In this document: positions 28,240 to 37,682 of the stretch, piece by piece
Layout of the letters: each line of letters starts with the position of its first letter
Position numbering within the stretch: the stretch's first letter is position 1
Origin: Mycolicibacterium sp. HK-90
GTDB lineage: Bacteria > Actinomycetota > Actinomycetes > Mycobacteriales > Mycobacteriaceae
Assembly: GCF_030486405.1 (NCBI RefSeq)
Contig: NZ_CP129613.1
Coordinates: forward strand, 1,488,001 to 1,552,000
DNA length: 64,000 bases
Direction of reading: 5' to 3'
Program-made: the position numbers and the translations under genes
The notes under the pieces: generated by a model
What the model saw: the letters and a program-made list of their open reading frames with translations, nothing else
Told to the model about the DNA's origin: nothing
Database searches by the model: none

Positions 28240-29580
28240 ATGGGTCGACTGTTCGGCACCGATGGGGTGCGCGGGGTCGCCAATCGCGATCTGACTGCCG
28301 AACTGGCAGTGGCACTCGGTTCGGCGGCTGCCCGGCGTCTCGGTAATTCCGCGGGGCCTGGCCGGCGGGTCGCCGTGGTGGGCCGTGATCCGCGGGCCAG
28401 CGGTGAGATGCTGGAGGCCGCGGTCATCGCCGGTATCACCAGCGAGGGTGTCGATGCCCTGCGGGTCGGGGTTTTGCCGACGCCCGCGGTGGCGTATCTG
28501 ACCAGTGCTTATGACGCGGATTTCGGCGTCATGATCTCCGCGTCGCACAACCCGATGCCCGACAACGGCATCAAGGTCTTCGGACCCGGCGGGCACAAGC
28601 TCGACGATGCCGCCGAGGACCGCATCGAGGAACTCGTGCAGGCGGGTCCGGGGAGCAGACCGACCGGGGCCGGCATCGGCCGGGTGCTCGACGCCGAGGA
28701 CGCGTTGGACCGCTACCTGCGGCACGCCTCCAAGGCCGTCACCACCCGCCTCGAAGGACTCACCGTGGTCGTCGACTGCGCGCACGGTGCGGCGTGGGCG
28801 GCCGCGCCCCGTGCCTACCGGGCCGCCGGCGCCAACGTCATCGCGATCAACGCCGAACCCAACGGCCTGAACATCAACGACGGCTGCGGCTCCACCCACA
28901 TGGAGGTGCTGCAGGCGGCCGTTGTCGAGCACGGCGCCGATCTCGGGCTGGCCCATGACGGCGACGCCGACCGGTGCCTGGCGGTCGACGCCGCCGGCCA
29001 GGTGGTCGACGGCGACGCGATCATGGTCGTGCTGGCGCTGGCCATGCAGGACGCCGGCGAACTGGCGTCCAACACGCTGGTCACCACGGTGATGAGCAAC
29101 CTCGGGTTGCACCTGGCCATGCGGGCGGCCGGCATCGAGGTTCGCACCACGAGCGTCGGGGACCGGTACGTCCTGGAGGAGTTGCGGGCCGGCGAGTTCT
29201 CGCTCGGTGGTGAGCAGTCCGGCCACATCGTGTTGCCCGGCTTCGGCACGACCGGTGACGGCATCGTGACCGGCCTGCGGCTGATGTCGCGGATGGCTCA
29301 GACTCGCACCACGTTGACTGCGCTCGCCGAGCCGATGCGCACGTTGCCGCAGGTGCTGATCAACGTTCAGGTCGAGGACAAGGCGGCGGTGGCGATCGCG
29401 CCATCTGTGCAGTCCGCGGTGGCCCAGGCCGAGGCCGAACTCGGCGACACCGGCCGAATCCTGTTGCGTCCTTCTGGAACCGAGCAGGTGGTTCGGGTGA
29501 TGGTGGAGGCCGCCGACGAGAACACGGCGCGCCTGCTCGCGGTGCGGGTGGCCGAATCGGTCAGCGGCCACTCGGCCTGA
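28240..29580 (+). CDS. glmM: Phosphoglucosamine mutase
   Basis: A 446-residue alpha-D-phosphohexomutase that interconverts glucosamine-6-phosphate and glucosamine-1-phosphate for UDP-GlcNAc and peptidoglycan synthesis. The start block is [12 protein letters not shown], the phosphoserine loop is [12 protein letters not shown], the Mg loop is [10 protein letters not shown], and the phosphate-binding loop is [19 protein letters not shown] 28240 gives the family length. Downstream of rpsI as in M. tuberculosis (mrsA). Confidence 0.97.
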   Translation: MGRLFGTDGVRGVANRDLTAELAVALGSAAARRLGNSAGPGRRVAVVGRDPRASGEMLEAAVIAGITSEGVDALRVGVLPTPAVAYLTSAYDADFGVMISASHNPMPDNGIKVFGPGGHKLDDAAEDRIEELVQAGPGSRPTGAGIGRVLDAEDALDRYLRHASKAVTTRLEGLTVVVDCAHGAAWAAAPRAYRAAGANVIAINAEPNGLNINDGCGSTHMEVLQAAVVEHGADLGLAHDGDADRCLAVDAAGQVVDGDAIMVVLALAMQDAGELASNTLVTTVMSNLGLHLAMRAAGIEVRTTSVGDRYVLEELRAGEFSLGGEQSGHIVLPGFGTTGDGIVTGLRLMSRMAQTRTTLTALAEPMRTLPQVLINVQVEDKAAVAIAPSVQSAVAQAEAELGDTGRILLRPSGTEQVVRVMVEAADENTARLLAVRVAESVSGHSA

Positions 29581-29617
29581 GGGAACCGGACGGCGCCCGG
29601 CTGCGTCTAAACCGGGC

Positions 29618-29923
29618 ATGGGAGATGTAGCTGCCGCTCGCGTCGACGCCGCGGCATTGTCGTCGGTGGCCGCCGGATACGGCTCGATTGCCGCCGATCT
29701 CGATTCCGTGGTGCGTGACCGCCTGCGCGGCCCGCTGTTCGACGGTGCCTCCGCCGGGCGAGTTCATGTGGCCGACGGCGACGCGGTGCGGACCGCGGTC
29801 GACGAGGTGACGGACGGGCTGCGTCGATGGGCGCGGGCCGGCGCTGAGATCGCGGCCGTGTTGCGGGGTTCGGTCGATCGGTATGCGCTTGCCGACGCGC
29901 GCGCTGCGGCCCGGGTGGGCTGA
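29618..29923 (+). CDS. EspC-like type VII secretion target (Rv3440c position)
   Basis: A 101-residue helical protein of the small DUF2580/EspC-like kind, at the position of Rv3440c. Predicted as two amphipathic helices with LRRWARAG after the turn. Such proteins are typically exported by, or associated with, type VII systems. It is spaced 3 bp from a larger WxG-like gene, suggesting a co-expressed pair. Assignment rests on size, composition and synteny. Confidence 0.72.
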   Translation: MGDVAAARVDAAALSSVAAGYGSIAADLDSVVRDRLRGPLFDGASAGRVHVADGDAVRTAVDEVTDGLRRWARAGAEIAAVLRGSVDRYALADARAAARVG

Positions 29924-29926
29924 GTC

Positions 29927-31360
29927 GTGGCGGCCGCCGTCGACGTCGCGGTCCGGTTGGATGAGGGCCAGGCTGCCGTCGACACCATCGCCGAGTACGT
30001 CTGGGCCTGCCATCTGCTCGGCTTCTCCCATCCCGACCTGACCGGGTACCGCTACCAGCTGCGGGACTGGTACGGCACCGAAGACGGGCTGGATCTGCGG
30101 ACGCTGAGCGCCGAATGTGACGCGCTGACGGCCGCCGCGGCCATGGCGGAGGAGGCATTGCGGCAGCAGGACAGTCACTTTCAGGATCTTTCGCGGGCCT
30201 GGCACGGTGCGGGGGCGCAGGCGTCGACCGACTTCCTGGCCCGGCACGCGGCGTCCGCAGCCCAGGTGGTCAGCGGAATCCGTGGCGCCGCAGCGACATT
30301 GACCCGGCTGCGGGACGCGCTCTGGCGGGCCGTCGATGCCAAGGTGGATGCCGCCGTGCAGATCGAGGCACGTCGCGCCGGGCAACGCGGGACCTGGCTG
30401 GCTGCGGCCCGGACGGTGAGTTCCGGCCTCGGGGACCGCTCGGCAGCCAGCGAGTTGATCGACACCGAGGTGAAACCGTTCGTGTCCAACGACATCGGCG
30501 TCGACTGGCTGACGGCGATGCGCACGGCGACGCGTGCGGTGGGCGACGCGTACGCGGAGGCGCTTGCGGCGCTGCGGGGCCAGGCGCTGCCGGTGTTCGC
30601 GATTCCGGGGGAGCTGGGGCCGGCCTGGAACCCGCCCCCGGCGCCCGCAGGCCACCCGATCCAGCCCTCGACCGGGGTTGTCGGGGTGTCGACCGGCGGC
30701 CCACCAGCGACCGCGCCGGCGGTGCCGGCCGTTGCGGTGCCGGCGACGATGCCCGCGGGGCCGGCCGCTCCGGTGCCTGCTCTTGGGTCCGAGTCGATCA
30801 CCCCGGCCGCCGCACCCGTCGAACCGCCAGGTGCCATGCCGGTGGCCCCTGCGGGATGGAGCCCGGGTCTCGGCGGCGGTGGCGGGATGCCCGGTGTCGG
30901 CGGGATGCCTGACATCGCCTCCGGATTGGCCGGTACCGGACAACAGCTGGCCGATCTGTTCGGTGGGCTGATCGGCTCGTCGGCCGACGGCCCGCCGGGC
31001 GGTGACCTGGTTGACCGGGCGCCCGGCGACCCCTTGGACGTGCCGGACGACAGCGCCGACTCCGAGGGCGAAGAGGCCGATCCCGAATCGGACGACGACA
31101 ACGACGATGCGACCGAACCCTCCGAGCATGCCGAACCCACCGAGACCGGCGAGACTGACGAGGCCGGCCCCGACGATCCCGCCGCCGGCGCTGAAGTGGA
31201 TTCGGCACAACCGGTTTCGGCCCCACCGGTTGTCGAGCCACCCGCACCCGACAGCCTGCCGACGCCGGTGCCGGGGCCCGTTGCCGAGCCGCTGGCGGCA
31301 CCGGCCGGTGCGACCCCATGCGAGATCGCCGCCGACGAGCTACCGCAGGTCGGCGGTTAG
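29927..31360 (+). CDS. Alanine/proline-rich WxG-like protein (Rv3439c position)
   Basis: A 477-residue protein. The N-terminal 200 residues are helical and contain a WxG-type turn (SRAWHGAGAQAS, Trp near residue 91), as in long T7SS substrates. A Pro/Ala/Gly-rich region follows (about 220-330), then a strongly acidic stretch (about 380-420) and a short C-terminal segment with one Cys. No signal peptide and no catalytic motif. The start is GTG 29927. Together with its small neighbour it looks like a substrate pair near the ESX-4 locus. Confidence 0.72.
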   Translation: MAAAVDVAVRLDEGQAAVDTIAEYVWACHLLGFSHPDLTGYRYQLRDWYGTEDGLDLRTLSAECDALTAAAAMAEEALRQQDSHFQDLSRAWHGAGAQASTDFLARHAASAAQVVSGIRGAAATLTRLRDALWRAVDAKVDAAVQIEARRAGQRGTWLAAARTVSSGLGDRSAASELIDTEVKPFVSNDIGVDWLTAMRTATRAVGDAYAEALAALRGQALPVFAIPGELGPAWNPPPAPAGHPIQPSTGVVGVSTGGPPATAPAVPAVAVPATMPAGPAAPVPALGSESITPAAAPVEPPGAMPVAPAGWSPGLGGGGGMPGVGGMPDIASGLAGTGQQLADLFGGLIGSSADGPPGGDLVDRAPGDPLDVPDDSADSEGEEADPESDDDNDDATEPSEHAEPTETGETDEAGPDDPAAGAEVDSAQPVSAPPVVEPPAPDSLPTPVPGPVAEPLAAPAGATPCEIAADELPQVGG

Positions 31361-31503
31361 GGCGGGCTCCCGCGCGCCTGCCGGCGCCGGATCGGGATTG
31401 CGTTCCCTGCCAGTGGGATTTTGGGCGCGAGGTCGCCTTCTCGGTGTTAGACCTGGTGAGGACGTGAACGGCAGTCGCCGTGAAACTTCGGAGGAGGTCC
31501 CCG

Positions 31504-32643
31504 ATGGCTATGGAATCCAATTGCGAGGTGCGCCAGATCGAGGCCGAAGCGCCGTCGATGCGTTTTGCTCGGGGCTGGCACTGCCTTGGGTTGACCCGCG
31601 ACCTCGGCGATGGGCAACCCCACGAGATCAACGTGTTCGGCCGCAAGCTCGTCGTGTTCCGCGGCGGCGACGGAAAGATCAACGTGCTCGACGGGTACTG
31701 CCGTCACATGGGCGGCGATCTGACCAAGGGGCAGGTCAAGGGCAACGAGATCGCCTGCCCGTTCCACGACTGGCGGTGGGGCGGCGACGGTCGTTGCAAG
31801 CACGTGCCGTACAGCAAGCGCACACCCCGGCTGGCCCGCACCGCCACCTGGACGACCCTGGAGCAGGACGGCATGCTGTTCGTCTGGAACGACCCGGAGG
31901 GAAATCCTCCGCCGGCCGACGTGACGATTCCGCGCATCGAAGGTGCCGGCAGCGACGAGTGGACCGATTGGCATTGGTACACCACGGTGGTCAACGCGAA
32001 CTGTCGTGAGCTCGTGGACAACGTGGTGGACATGGCGCACTTCTTCTATGTGCACGGATCGATGCCGAAATACTTCAAGAACATCTTCGAAGGCCATGTC
32101 GCGACCCAGTACATGAACTCGGACACCCGCGCCGACCGCCAGGATGTCGGCGGCCCGGTGATGCTCGGTACCACGTCGGTGGCCTCGTACTACGGGCCCT
32201 CTTTCATGATCGATGACCTGACGTACCACTACCCCGACTCCGACCATCACAGCGTGCTGATCAACTGTCATTACCCGATCGACGCGAATTCGTTTGTCCT
32301 GCAGTACGGCATCATGGTCAAGAAGGCCGGGGGATTGTCCGACGAGCTGGCCATGCAGACGGCCGTCGCACTGGGTGACTGGGTCAAGATCGGTTTCGAA
32401 CAGGACGTGACGATCTGGAAGACCAAGGCCCGCATCGACAATCCGTTGCTGTGTGAGGAAGACGGGCCGGTGTACCAGCTGCGCCGGTGGTACGAACAGT
32501 TCTATGTCGACGCGGCCGAGGTGGCCGACGACATGGTCGACCGCTTCGAGTACGAGATCGACACCGAGAGCGCGCAACTGGCCTGGAGGCGGGAGGTCGA
32601 AGCGAACGTGGCCGCCCAAGCCGCCGCCGGGGCCGTGCGATGA
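31504..32643 (+). CDS. kshA: Rieske oxygenase, 3-ketosteroid 9-alpha-hydroxylase (KshA) type
   Basis: A 379-residue Rieske non-haem iron oxygenase. The 2Fe-2S ligands are Cys66, His68, Cys85 and His88 (CRHMGG ... CPFHDW). Mononuclear iron ligands His179 and His184 lie in DMAHFFYVHG. These features and the length match KshA, which with a separate reductase KshB 9-alpha-hydroxylates 3-ketosteroids. ATG 31504 is chosen because AGGAGG lies 6 nt upstream. KshB is not in the window. Several KshA paralogues usually coexist in fast growers, so the steroid preference is unknown. Confidence 0.88.
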   Translation: MAMESNCEVRQIEAEAPSMRFARGWHCLGLTRDLGDGQPHEINVFGRKLVVFRGGDGKINVLDGYCRHMGGDLTKGQVKGNEIACPFHDWRWGGDGRCKHVPYSKRTPRLARTATWTTLEQDGMLFVWNDPEGNPPPADVTIPRIEGAGSDEWTDWHWYTTVVNANCRELVDNVVDMAHFFYVHGSMPKYFKNIFEGHVATQYMNSDTRADRQDVGGPVMLGTTSVASYYGPSFMIDDLTYHYPDSDHHSVLINCHYPIDANSFVLQYGIMVKKAGGLSDELAMQTAVALGDWVKIGFEQDVTIWKTKARIDNPLLCEEDGPVYQLRRWYEQFYVDAAEVADDMVDRFEYEIDTESAQLAWRREVEANVAAQAAAGAVR

Positions 32644-32924
32644 CCGTCCGGCTCGACCCTCGGCTCCATGACGTGCCGATGACACCGGTGTCGTGCCGCA
32701 GCTGCGGCGCGGTCGTGTTGGCGCGCAAGAGCAGTTGGCAGCAGACCAGCGTGCAGTGGAATGCCACGGCGTCAGGGCTCTGCCGGGAGCGCCGTGACGC
32801 CGAGTCGTTGGCCGACCGCTGCGACGGCGGTTTGTTCCTCGGCTGCGATTCGATGCGGGCTTCGGTGGTCACCGCCGCCCTCGACGGGGTGTTGCCGATG
32901 GCGGATGAACCGGATGTTGGTTGA
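32640..32924 (+). CDS. Small Cys-containing protein coupled to KshA-like oxygenase
   Basis: A 94-residue protein whose ATG overlaps the oxygenase stop (ATGA). It has a CRSCGA knuckle near residue 21 and two further Cys (GLCRER and LGCDSM), so a metal or Fe-S site is possible but not of a standard ferredoxin pattern. It is also Trp-containing (SSWQQTSVQWNA). Tight coupling suggests an accessory role for the oxygenase. I do not recognise the family with certainty. Confidence 0.7.
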   Translation: MTVRLDPRLHDVPMTPVSCRSCGAVVLARKSSWQQTSVQWNATASGLCRERRDAESLADRCDGGLFLGCDSMRASVVTAALDGVLPMADEPDVG

Positions 32925-32939
32925 GTCGGAGCGTTGACG

Positions 32940-32983
32940 ATCGCGGGTGGGGCATGACGTGCGTGCCCCACCACCCGCGATCA
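32940..32983. terminator. Bidirectional hairpin between convergent genes
   Basis: GATCGCGGGTG and GGGCA pair with TGCCCC and CACCCGCGATC around a 9-nt loop, with a 3-nt bulge on one arm. It lies exactly in the 64-bp gap between convergent genes and probably terminates both. Confidence 0.65.
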
Positions 32984-32988
32984 TCGCG

Positions 32989-33897
32989 TCACGGTCGCAT
33001 CGCGGCCGGAAGATCACTCACCCACTGGTGGCCCCAGTAGCTGTCTGCGGTGATTTCCTCAGCGGTGTAATACGTTTCGTCGACCAGCAGGCCGTCGGTA
33101 CCGAATTCGATGTCCCAGTCGCCGGGCGCCCGCACGTAAAACGACACCATCTTGTCATTGGTGTGCCTGCCCAACGTCGACGACAACTGGTAGCCGTCCC
33201 GATTCACCCGGTCCAGCGCCTGGCCGACCGTGTCGAGGCGGTCGACCTCCACCATCAGGTGGATCAGCCCGGGATCGCGCAGGGTGGCGGCCGGGCAGAT
33301 GGCCAGGCTGTGGTGGCGCTGATTGAGACCCAGGAACCGGACGCGCACCGGACCGAACTCCGGTGGAGCGGGGACGCGGAACGCGCCGCGGGGCAGGAAA
33401 CCCAGTACCTCCGTGTAGAACTCGAACAGACCGTTGGCATCGACGGCGGGCAGCACCACGTGCCCGAGCCCCTGCGGTCCGGTCACGAATCGCGCTCCGT
33501 GGGGCGTCACGACGGGGCTGTGGTCGAGCACCGCACCGTGGAACACTTCCACCGACGTGCCGGCCGGGTCGTGGAACGCGATGACCTCTTCGACCCGGCG
33601 GGCGTCGGCCTCCTGCGCCGTCAGCCTCGTGTACGCCACCCCGGCGGTATCGAGCGCGGCCCGAACCCGGCGCAAGGCGGCGCCGTCACGCACCTCCCAT
33701 CCGACGGTCACGATCCGGTCGGTCTCGCCGGGAATGACGATGATGCGGGCTTCCCGCTCGTCCATCCTCAGGTACAGCGCATCCGGGTCGGAGCCGCTTC
33801 CCACGGCGAAACCCAGTACGTCGAAGGCGAAGTGGCGCCACCGGTCGATGTCGGTGGTCGCCACCTTCACATAGCCGAGGCTCTTCAGATCGGCCAT
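32989..33897 (-). CDS. Extradiol ring-cleavage dioxygenase, HsaC/BphC type
   Basis: A 302-residue two-domain vicinal-oxygen-chelate dioxygenase. Iron ligands are His146 (GLGHVVL), His213 (IHLMVEV) and Glu264 (WDIEFG); the supporting GRHTND and SFY motifs are present. The closest remembered family is HsaC, which cleaves the catecholic secosteroid DHSA. It starts 1 nt after the stop of an HsaA-like gene on the same strand, so the two form an operon. Since hsaC normally sits in the kstR regulon, this is probably a paralogue for another steroid or aromatic. Confidence 0.88.
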   Translation of the reverse strand: MADLKSLGYVKVATTDIDRWRHFAFDVLGFAVGSGSDPDALYLRMDEREARIIVIPGETDRIVTVGWEVRDGAALRRVRAALDTAGVAYTRLTAQEADARRVEEVIAFHDPAGTSVEVFHGAVLDHSPVVTPHGARFVTGPQGLGHVVLPAVDANGLFEFYTEVLGFLPRGAFRVPAPPEFGPVRVRFLGLNQRHHSLAICPAATLRDPGLIHLMVEVDRLDTVGQALDRVNRDGYQLSSTLGRHTNDKMVSFYVRAPGDWDIEFGTDGLLVDETYYTAEEITADSYWGHQWVSDLPAAMRP

Positions 33898-33898
33898 G

Positions 33899-35080
33899 TC
33901 AGATCATCGCCCGCAGCGGCCCCTGCGGGTCCACGCCCAGTGAGCTGAGCGCCGAGGCGTGATACACCGTGCCCGGCACGTGGATGGCGTGGGCCAATCC
34001 GCCGTGGGCATCGCGCCAATACCGTTGCAGCGGTTTGTCCATCCTCAAGGCGTTGCCGCCAGAACGGGCGAAGATCTGGTCCACGGCCGCGACCGCACGC
34101 CACACCGCACGGATCTGGGTGCGCCGTCCGGCGGCCCGGTCCTCGAAGGACACTTCGCTGCCCGAGTCGACGATGTCGTAGATGCGATCGACGTTGGCCA
34201 ACAGTTCCTGGCGCGCTGCGTTGATGTCGGCGGCGGCCTCACCGATGCCGTACATGACATAGGGATCGTCCTTGATCGCGGTGCCGTTGGCGCCCACGCG
34301 CTCGCGCTGATAGTCGAGGTGGGCGGCCAGCGCGCCCTCGGCGATCCCGATGACCGCAGACGAGATCCCCAGCGGGAACATCGTCGACCACGGCATGAGG
34401 TACAGCGTGGTGTTCATCCCGGCCTCGCGTTGCGCGGTTCCGTCCATCACCTTCGTCGCGTCCATGGTCCGGTAGTCCGGCACGAAGGCGTCCTTGACGA
34501 TGATGTCTTTCGACCCGGTTCCGCGCAGGCCCACCACGTTCCACGAATCCTCGACGATCTCGTAGTCCTTGCGCGGCAGGATCATATGGATCATCTGCGG
34601 AGGTTGCACGGGATGTCCTTCGGTGTCGCCGAGGAGGGCGCCCAGGATGATCCAGTCGCAGTGGTCGGTGCCGGAGCTGAATTGCCAGCGGCCGTTGAAC
34701 AGATAGCCGCCCTCGACCGGCTTGGCCACGCCCTGCGGTGCGTACGGTGACGCCACCCAGGTGTCGGCGTCGGTGGCCCACACCTCCTGAGCGACACGTG
34801 GATCGGCGTAGGCGAGCTGGTACGGGTGCACACCCACGACACCGTTGATCCAGCCCGAGGCTGGATCCAGGGCGGCCGTCGCCATCACCGTCTCGGCGAA
34901 CTCCCGTGGATGCACCTCGTAGCCACCGAAAGTCTTGGGTTGCAGCAGCCGGATGTTGCCTGCCGACTTGAGCATCTTGACGGTCTCGGCCGGCAGCCGG
35001 CCCAGACTCTCTGCCTCCCAGGCCTGCTCCCGCAGTTGATCGGCGATGTTGCCGATCCGGTCGATCACCCGGTCGCTCAT
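33899..35080 (-). CDS. HsaA-like flavin-dependent monooxygenase, acyl-CoA-dehydrogenase fold
   Basis: A 393-residue oxygenase component of the HsaA/HpaH-like two-component flavin monooxygenases (FGGYEVHPREFAETVMATAALDPASGW, FSSGTDHCDWIILGA, GLRGTGSKDIIVKDAFVP). HsaA hydroxylates the phenolic secosteroid 3-HSA to the catechol cut by HsaC. No HsaB flavin reductase lies in the window. It is first in a two-gene operon with the HsaC-like gene, so hydroxylation and ring cleavage are consecutive steps. Confidence 0.87.
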   Translation of the reverse strand: MSDRVIDRIGNIADQLREQAWEAESLGRLPAETVKMLKSAGNIRLLQPKTFGGYEVHPREFAETVMATAALDPASGWINGVVGVHPYQLAYADPRVAQEVWATDADTWVASPYAPQGVAKPVEGGYLFNGRWQFSSGTDHCDWIILGALLGDTEGHPVQPPQMIHMILPRKDYEIVEDSWNVVGLRGTGSKDIIVKDAFVPDYRTMDATKVMDGTAQREAGMNTTLYLMPWSTMFPLGISSAVIGIAEGALAAHLDYQRERVGANGTAIKDDPYVMYGIGEAAADINAARQELLANVDRIYDIVDSGSEVSFEDRAAGRRTQIRAVWRAVAAVDQIFARSGGNALRMDKPLQRYWRDAHGGLAHAIHVPGTVYHASALSSLGVDPQGPLRAMI

Positions 35081-35318
35081 GTCACGTCCTCTATCTGTCG
35101 GTTGGCGGAATCATGGGTCGGTTGTTCGCTTCTTCGCGATTCCGGACGCGCAACCGCCACCCGGCATGGGTGTAGCCCACTCGATGTCCACTCGCTGGGT
35201 GCTGGTTGCGGCCGCTACCTGCGACGACGGCGGTCCCGGTCGAGCCTGCGCGGTCGGGCCGGGGCGGAGTGGCGCTAGTTGCTTTTCTCTCCACTAGTGA
35301 CGCACGCTACACGAATGT

Positions 35319-35329
35319 GTACAGTGTAC
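35319..35329. promoter_or_regulatory. Palindrome in the 310-bp HsaA-like/IclR divergent region
   Basis: GTACA-G-TGTAC is an 11-bp perfect-arm palindrome 62 bp before the IclR start, extended to a tandem GTGTAC repeat at 35317-35329. It is a reasonable IclR autoregulatory site and could also control the divergent operon. The rest of 35081-35390 contains no gene I can support. Confidence 0.5.
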
Positions 35330-35390
35330 GCAAGAAGGTGGGCCAAGGGGCGAGACGGTGCCAATGCCCGGACTCGGCAAGGGGAGAACT

Positions 35391-36221
35391 GTGACTCAGA
35401 GTGATCTGCTGCCCGCGACGCTCGGCCGCGCCGCTGCGGTACTCGATGCACTCGCCGGTTCCCGGCAGCTCACACTCAGCGAAATCGTGCGGAGCACCGG
35501 AATTCCGCGATCGTCCGCGCACCGGCTGCTGGGCAACCTTGTCGCGCTCCGCTGGCTGCGGCGGGATGAGGGGCGATATATGTTGGGTGTCAAGCTCTTT
35601 GAGCTGGGTTCGGTGGCCCGTGATCAGGACCGGCTCTGTGCAGCGGCGATCCCGGCAATGTGCGAACTTTCCCAAAAGACAGGTCTGACGGTGCATCTCG
35701 GTGTGCGTGCGGGCCTCGACGTCATCTACCTGGAGAGAATCCTGGGGCGGGTCGGAGCGGGGCTGCCGTCACGAATCGGGGCCCGGCGCCCGGCGCATTC
35801 GACCAGCCTCGGAAAAGTGCTGCTCGCACACTCATCCGAGGCGACGCTGGAGCTGCTGAGCGCGAGACCGCTGGCCAGGCACACGCCCTTCACCGTCAGT
35901 TCGGCGGCCAAACTCCGCGAGGAGCTCCGTCAGGTCAGGGCCGCGGGCGTGGCCGTCGACCGCGACGGAACGGTGCTGGGCCTCAGCTGTGTCGGCGCCC
36001 CCGTCGGTCCACCCGGCAGCGTGGTGGGGGCCATCTCGGTGGCCGGTCGATCCGCACAACTGAAGTCCGGCACCGCGCTCGTCGGGCTGGTTCGGTATGC
36101 GGCAGGGGCGATATGGAACAGCTATCGGGAAGCGGTTCCGCGAGCAACACCTGCAGCCCGCCCGGAGGAAGCGACCGATGCCTACGCTGTACCTGCGACA
36201 CTGCATGTTGCCGGTCTCTGA
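35391..36221 (+). CDS. IclR-family regulator
   Basis: A 276-residue IclR protein with an N-terminal winged HTH (LTLSEIVRSTGIPRSSAHRLLGNLVALRWL, about residues 25-55) and a C-terminal effector domain (AHSTSLGKVLLAH motif). GTG 35391 is preferred for GGGGAG 4 nt upstream; an in-frame ATG at 35364 is possible. Divergence from the HsaA/HsaC-like operon suggests it senses a catabolite of that route. Confidence 0.88.
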   Translation: MTQSDLLPATLGRAAAVLDALAGSRQLTLSEIVRSTGIPRSSAHRLLGNLVALRWLRRDEGRYMLGVKLFELGSVARDQDRLCAAAIPAMCELSQKTGLTVHLGVRAGLDVIYLERILGRVGAGLPSRIGARRPAHSTSLGKVLLAHSSEATLELLSARPLARHTPFTVSSAAKLREELRQVRAAGVAVDRDGTVLGLSCVGAPVGPPGSVVGAISVAGRSAQLKSGTALVGLVRYAAGAIWNSYREAVPRATPAARPEEATDAYAVPATLHVAGL

Positions 36222-36249
36222 CCGGTGACTTGAACGGAGTTATGCGCCT

Positions 36250-36933
36250 GTGAAACAACGCCTGACGCGGCAACGCATCGTCGAGGCCGCGATCGCCATC
36301 GCCGACGAACACGGACTCGACGGATTGTCGATGCGCAGCGTGGCCGGCGCGCTCGGAGTTGCGTCGATGGCGTCGTACCGGCATATCTCGGGACGAGACG
36401 ATCTGATCCGGGCGATGGTCGAGTCCATCATGCTCGAAGTTCCTCTCGCGCCGCCCGATTCGGGCATCGACCTGGTCGAGAGGCTGCGGTCGATGGCCCA
36501 CGGTGACTGGGCGGTGTTCCGGGCCCACCCGTGGCTGATCAAGGTCTGGGCGACGCCGCGGCGCAGGGTCGACATGGCGTCGTTCAATCAACTCGAGGTG
36601 CTGCTCGACACGATGGAACACGCGGGGCTGTCTCGCGCCGATTCGTACGAGATCATTCTCGGCGTGTTCGCCATCACCCTCGGCATCGCGGCACTGACCA
36701 TCGAAGATCCCGCCTCGAAGGCCACTGACGCGGTCACCCTGGACGAGTGGCGTCAGCACGTCATTGCCCAGGAGGGCGAATCCTTCGAGCGCACGCACCC
36801 CAAGTCGGCGCGGTACTTCGCGGGGATGACCCAAGAGGTCGGTGCCGAGGCGTTTTCCAATGCATTGGAGACGTATCTCGCGGGTTTGGCGCCGCGGCTT
36901 CGCGGCGAGAGCAGTGACCGGCAAGCCGGGTGA
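36250..36933 (+). CDS. TetR-family regulator
   Basis: A 227-residue TetR protein. The HTH is at about residues 5-50 (LTRQRIVEAAIAIADEHGLDGLSMRSVAGALGV, MASYRHI), with a TetR_C-like helical domain containing AMVESIMLEVPL and GDWAVFRAHPWL. Starts at GTG with CGGAG 10 nt upstream. Target genes cannot be told; it follows the IclR gene by 28 bp on the same strand. Confidence 0.88.
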   Translation: MKQRLTRQRIVEAAIAIADEHGLDGLSMRSVAGALGVASMASYRHISGRDDLIRAMVESIMLEVPLAPPDSGIDLVERLRSMAHGDWAVFRAHPWLIKVWATPRRRVDMASFNQLEVLLDTMEHAGLSRADSYEIILGVFAITLGIAALTIEDPASKATDAVTLDEWRQHVIAQEGESFERTHPKSARYFAGMTQEVGAEAFSNALETYLAGLAPRLRGESSDRQAG

Positions 36934-37018
36934 TCGCCACATCGGTCCTGCCCTCCGTACCTGCGCTGACAACTGTCGTGGTCACGCGACGTCCTCGTCT
37001 CTGCGTCAAGATGGTTGG

Positions 37019-37672
37019 ATGAGCGCGACCAAGACGGCGAAGGTCGGACCCGGACGTCCGGCAGGAGTCGACAGCGGCGACACCCGCCAACGGGTGATCG
37101 ACGCCGCGTGCCGGTGTTTCGCCCAGCTCGGCTACGGGCCCGCGACCAACAATCAGATCGCAGAGATGGCCGGGGTGACGGCAGGGTCGGTCTACTACCA
37201 CTTCGGCACGAAGGACAAGTTGTTCGCGGCGGTGTGCGACGACGTCTACGGAAAGATCCTGACCAGTGCCACCGCGGCCGTTGTCGGGCCGCACACACTG
37301 CGGGATCTGCTGCGCGCGGTGCTGGCCGAATCGATGCGAATCAACACCGAGTTTCCTGAGCTGGCCGGCTTCGTCGCCACCGCGCCGATCGACGCTCGCC
37401 GCCACAAGGAGCTCGGCCCCGCGTTCGCGCGGCAGGGCGCGCGAATGACCGAGGCGTTGGCACGGTCCGTGGCCGTCGGGCAGCGGGGTGGGTTGATCGC
37501 CGCCGAGCTCGACCCGGTTCAGGTGGCGCGGGTGATCGGCGCGATCGTCGACGGCTTCGCCCACACCGCGGCGGTCGCGGACCCGGACGAGATGAACGGA
37601 GTCACCCGGTTGTTCGAATCGCTGCTGGTGGATGAGACCCTCAGCAGGGGCCCGGCTGACGAAGCTGACTGA
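37019..37672 (+). CDS. TetR-family regulator
   Basis: A 217-residue TetR protein. The HTH lies at about residues 20-65 (TRQRVIDAACRCFAQLGY, NNQIAEMAGVTAGSVYYHFGTKDKLF). ATG 37019 is the natural start. It converges with the F420-type oxidoreductase gene across only 10 bp. That gene carries an 18-bp palindrome in its promoter, so this protein is one candidate repressor. Confidence 0.88.
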   Translation: MSATKTAKVGPGRPAGVDSGDTRQRVIDAACRCFAQLGYGPATNNQIAEMAGVTAGSVYYHFGTKDKLFAAVCDDVYGKILTSATAAVVGPHTLRDLLRAVLAESMRINTEFPELAGFVATAPIDARRHKELGPAFARQGARMTEALARSVAVGQRGGLIAAELDPVQVARVIGAIVDGFAHTAAVADPDEMNGVTRLFESLLVDETLSRGPADEAD

Positions 37673-37682
37673 CCGGTGCGCC

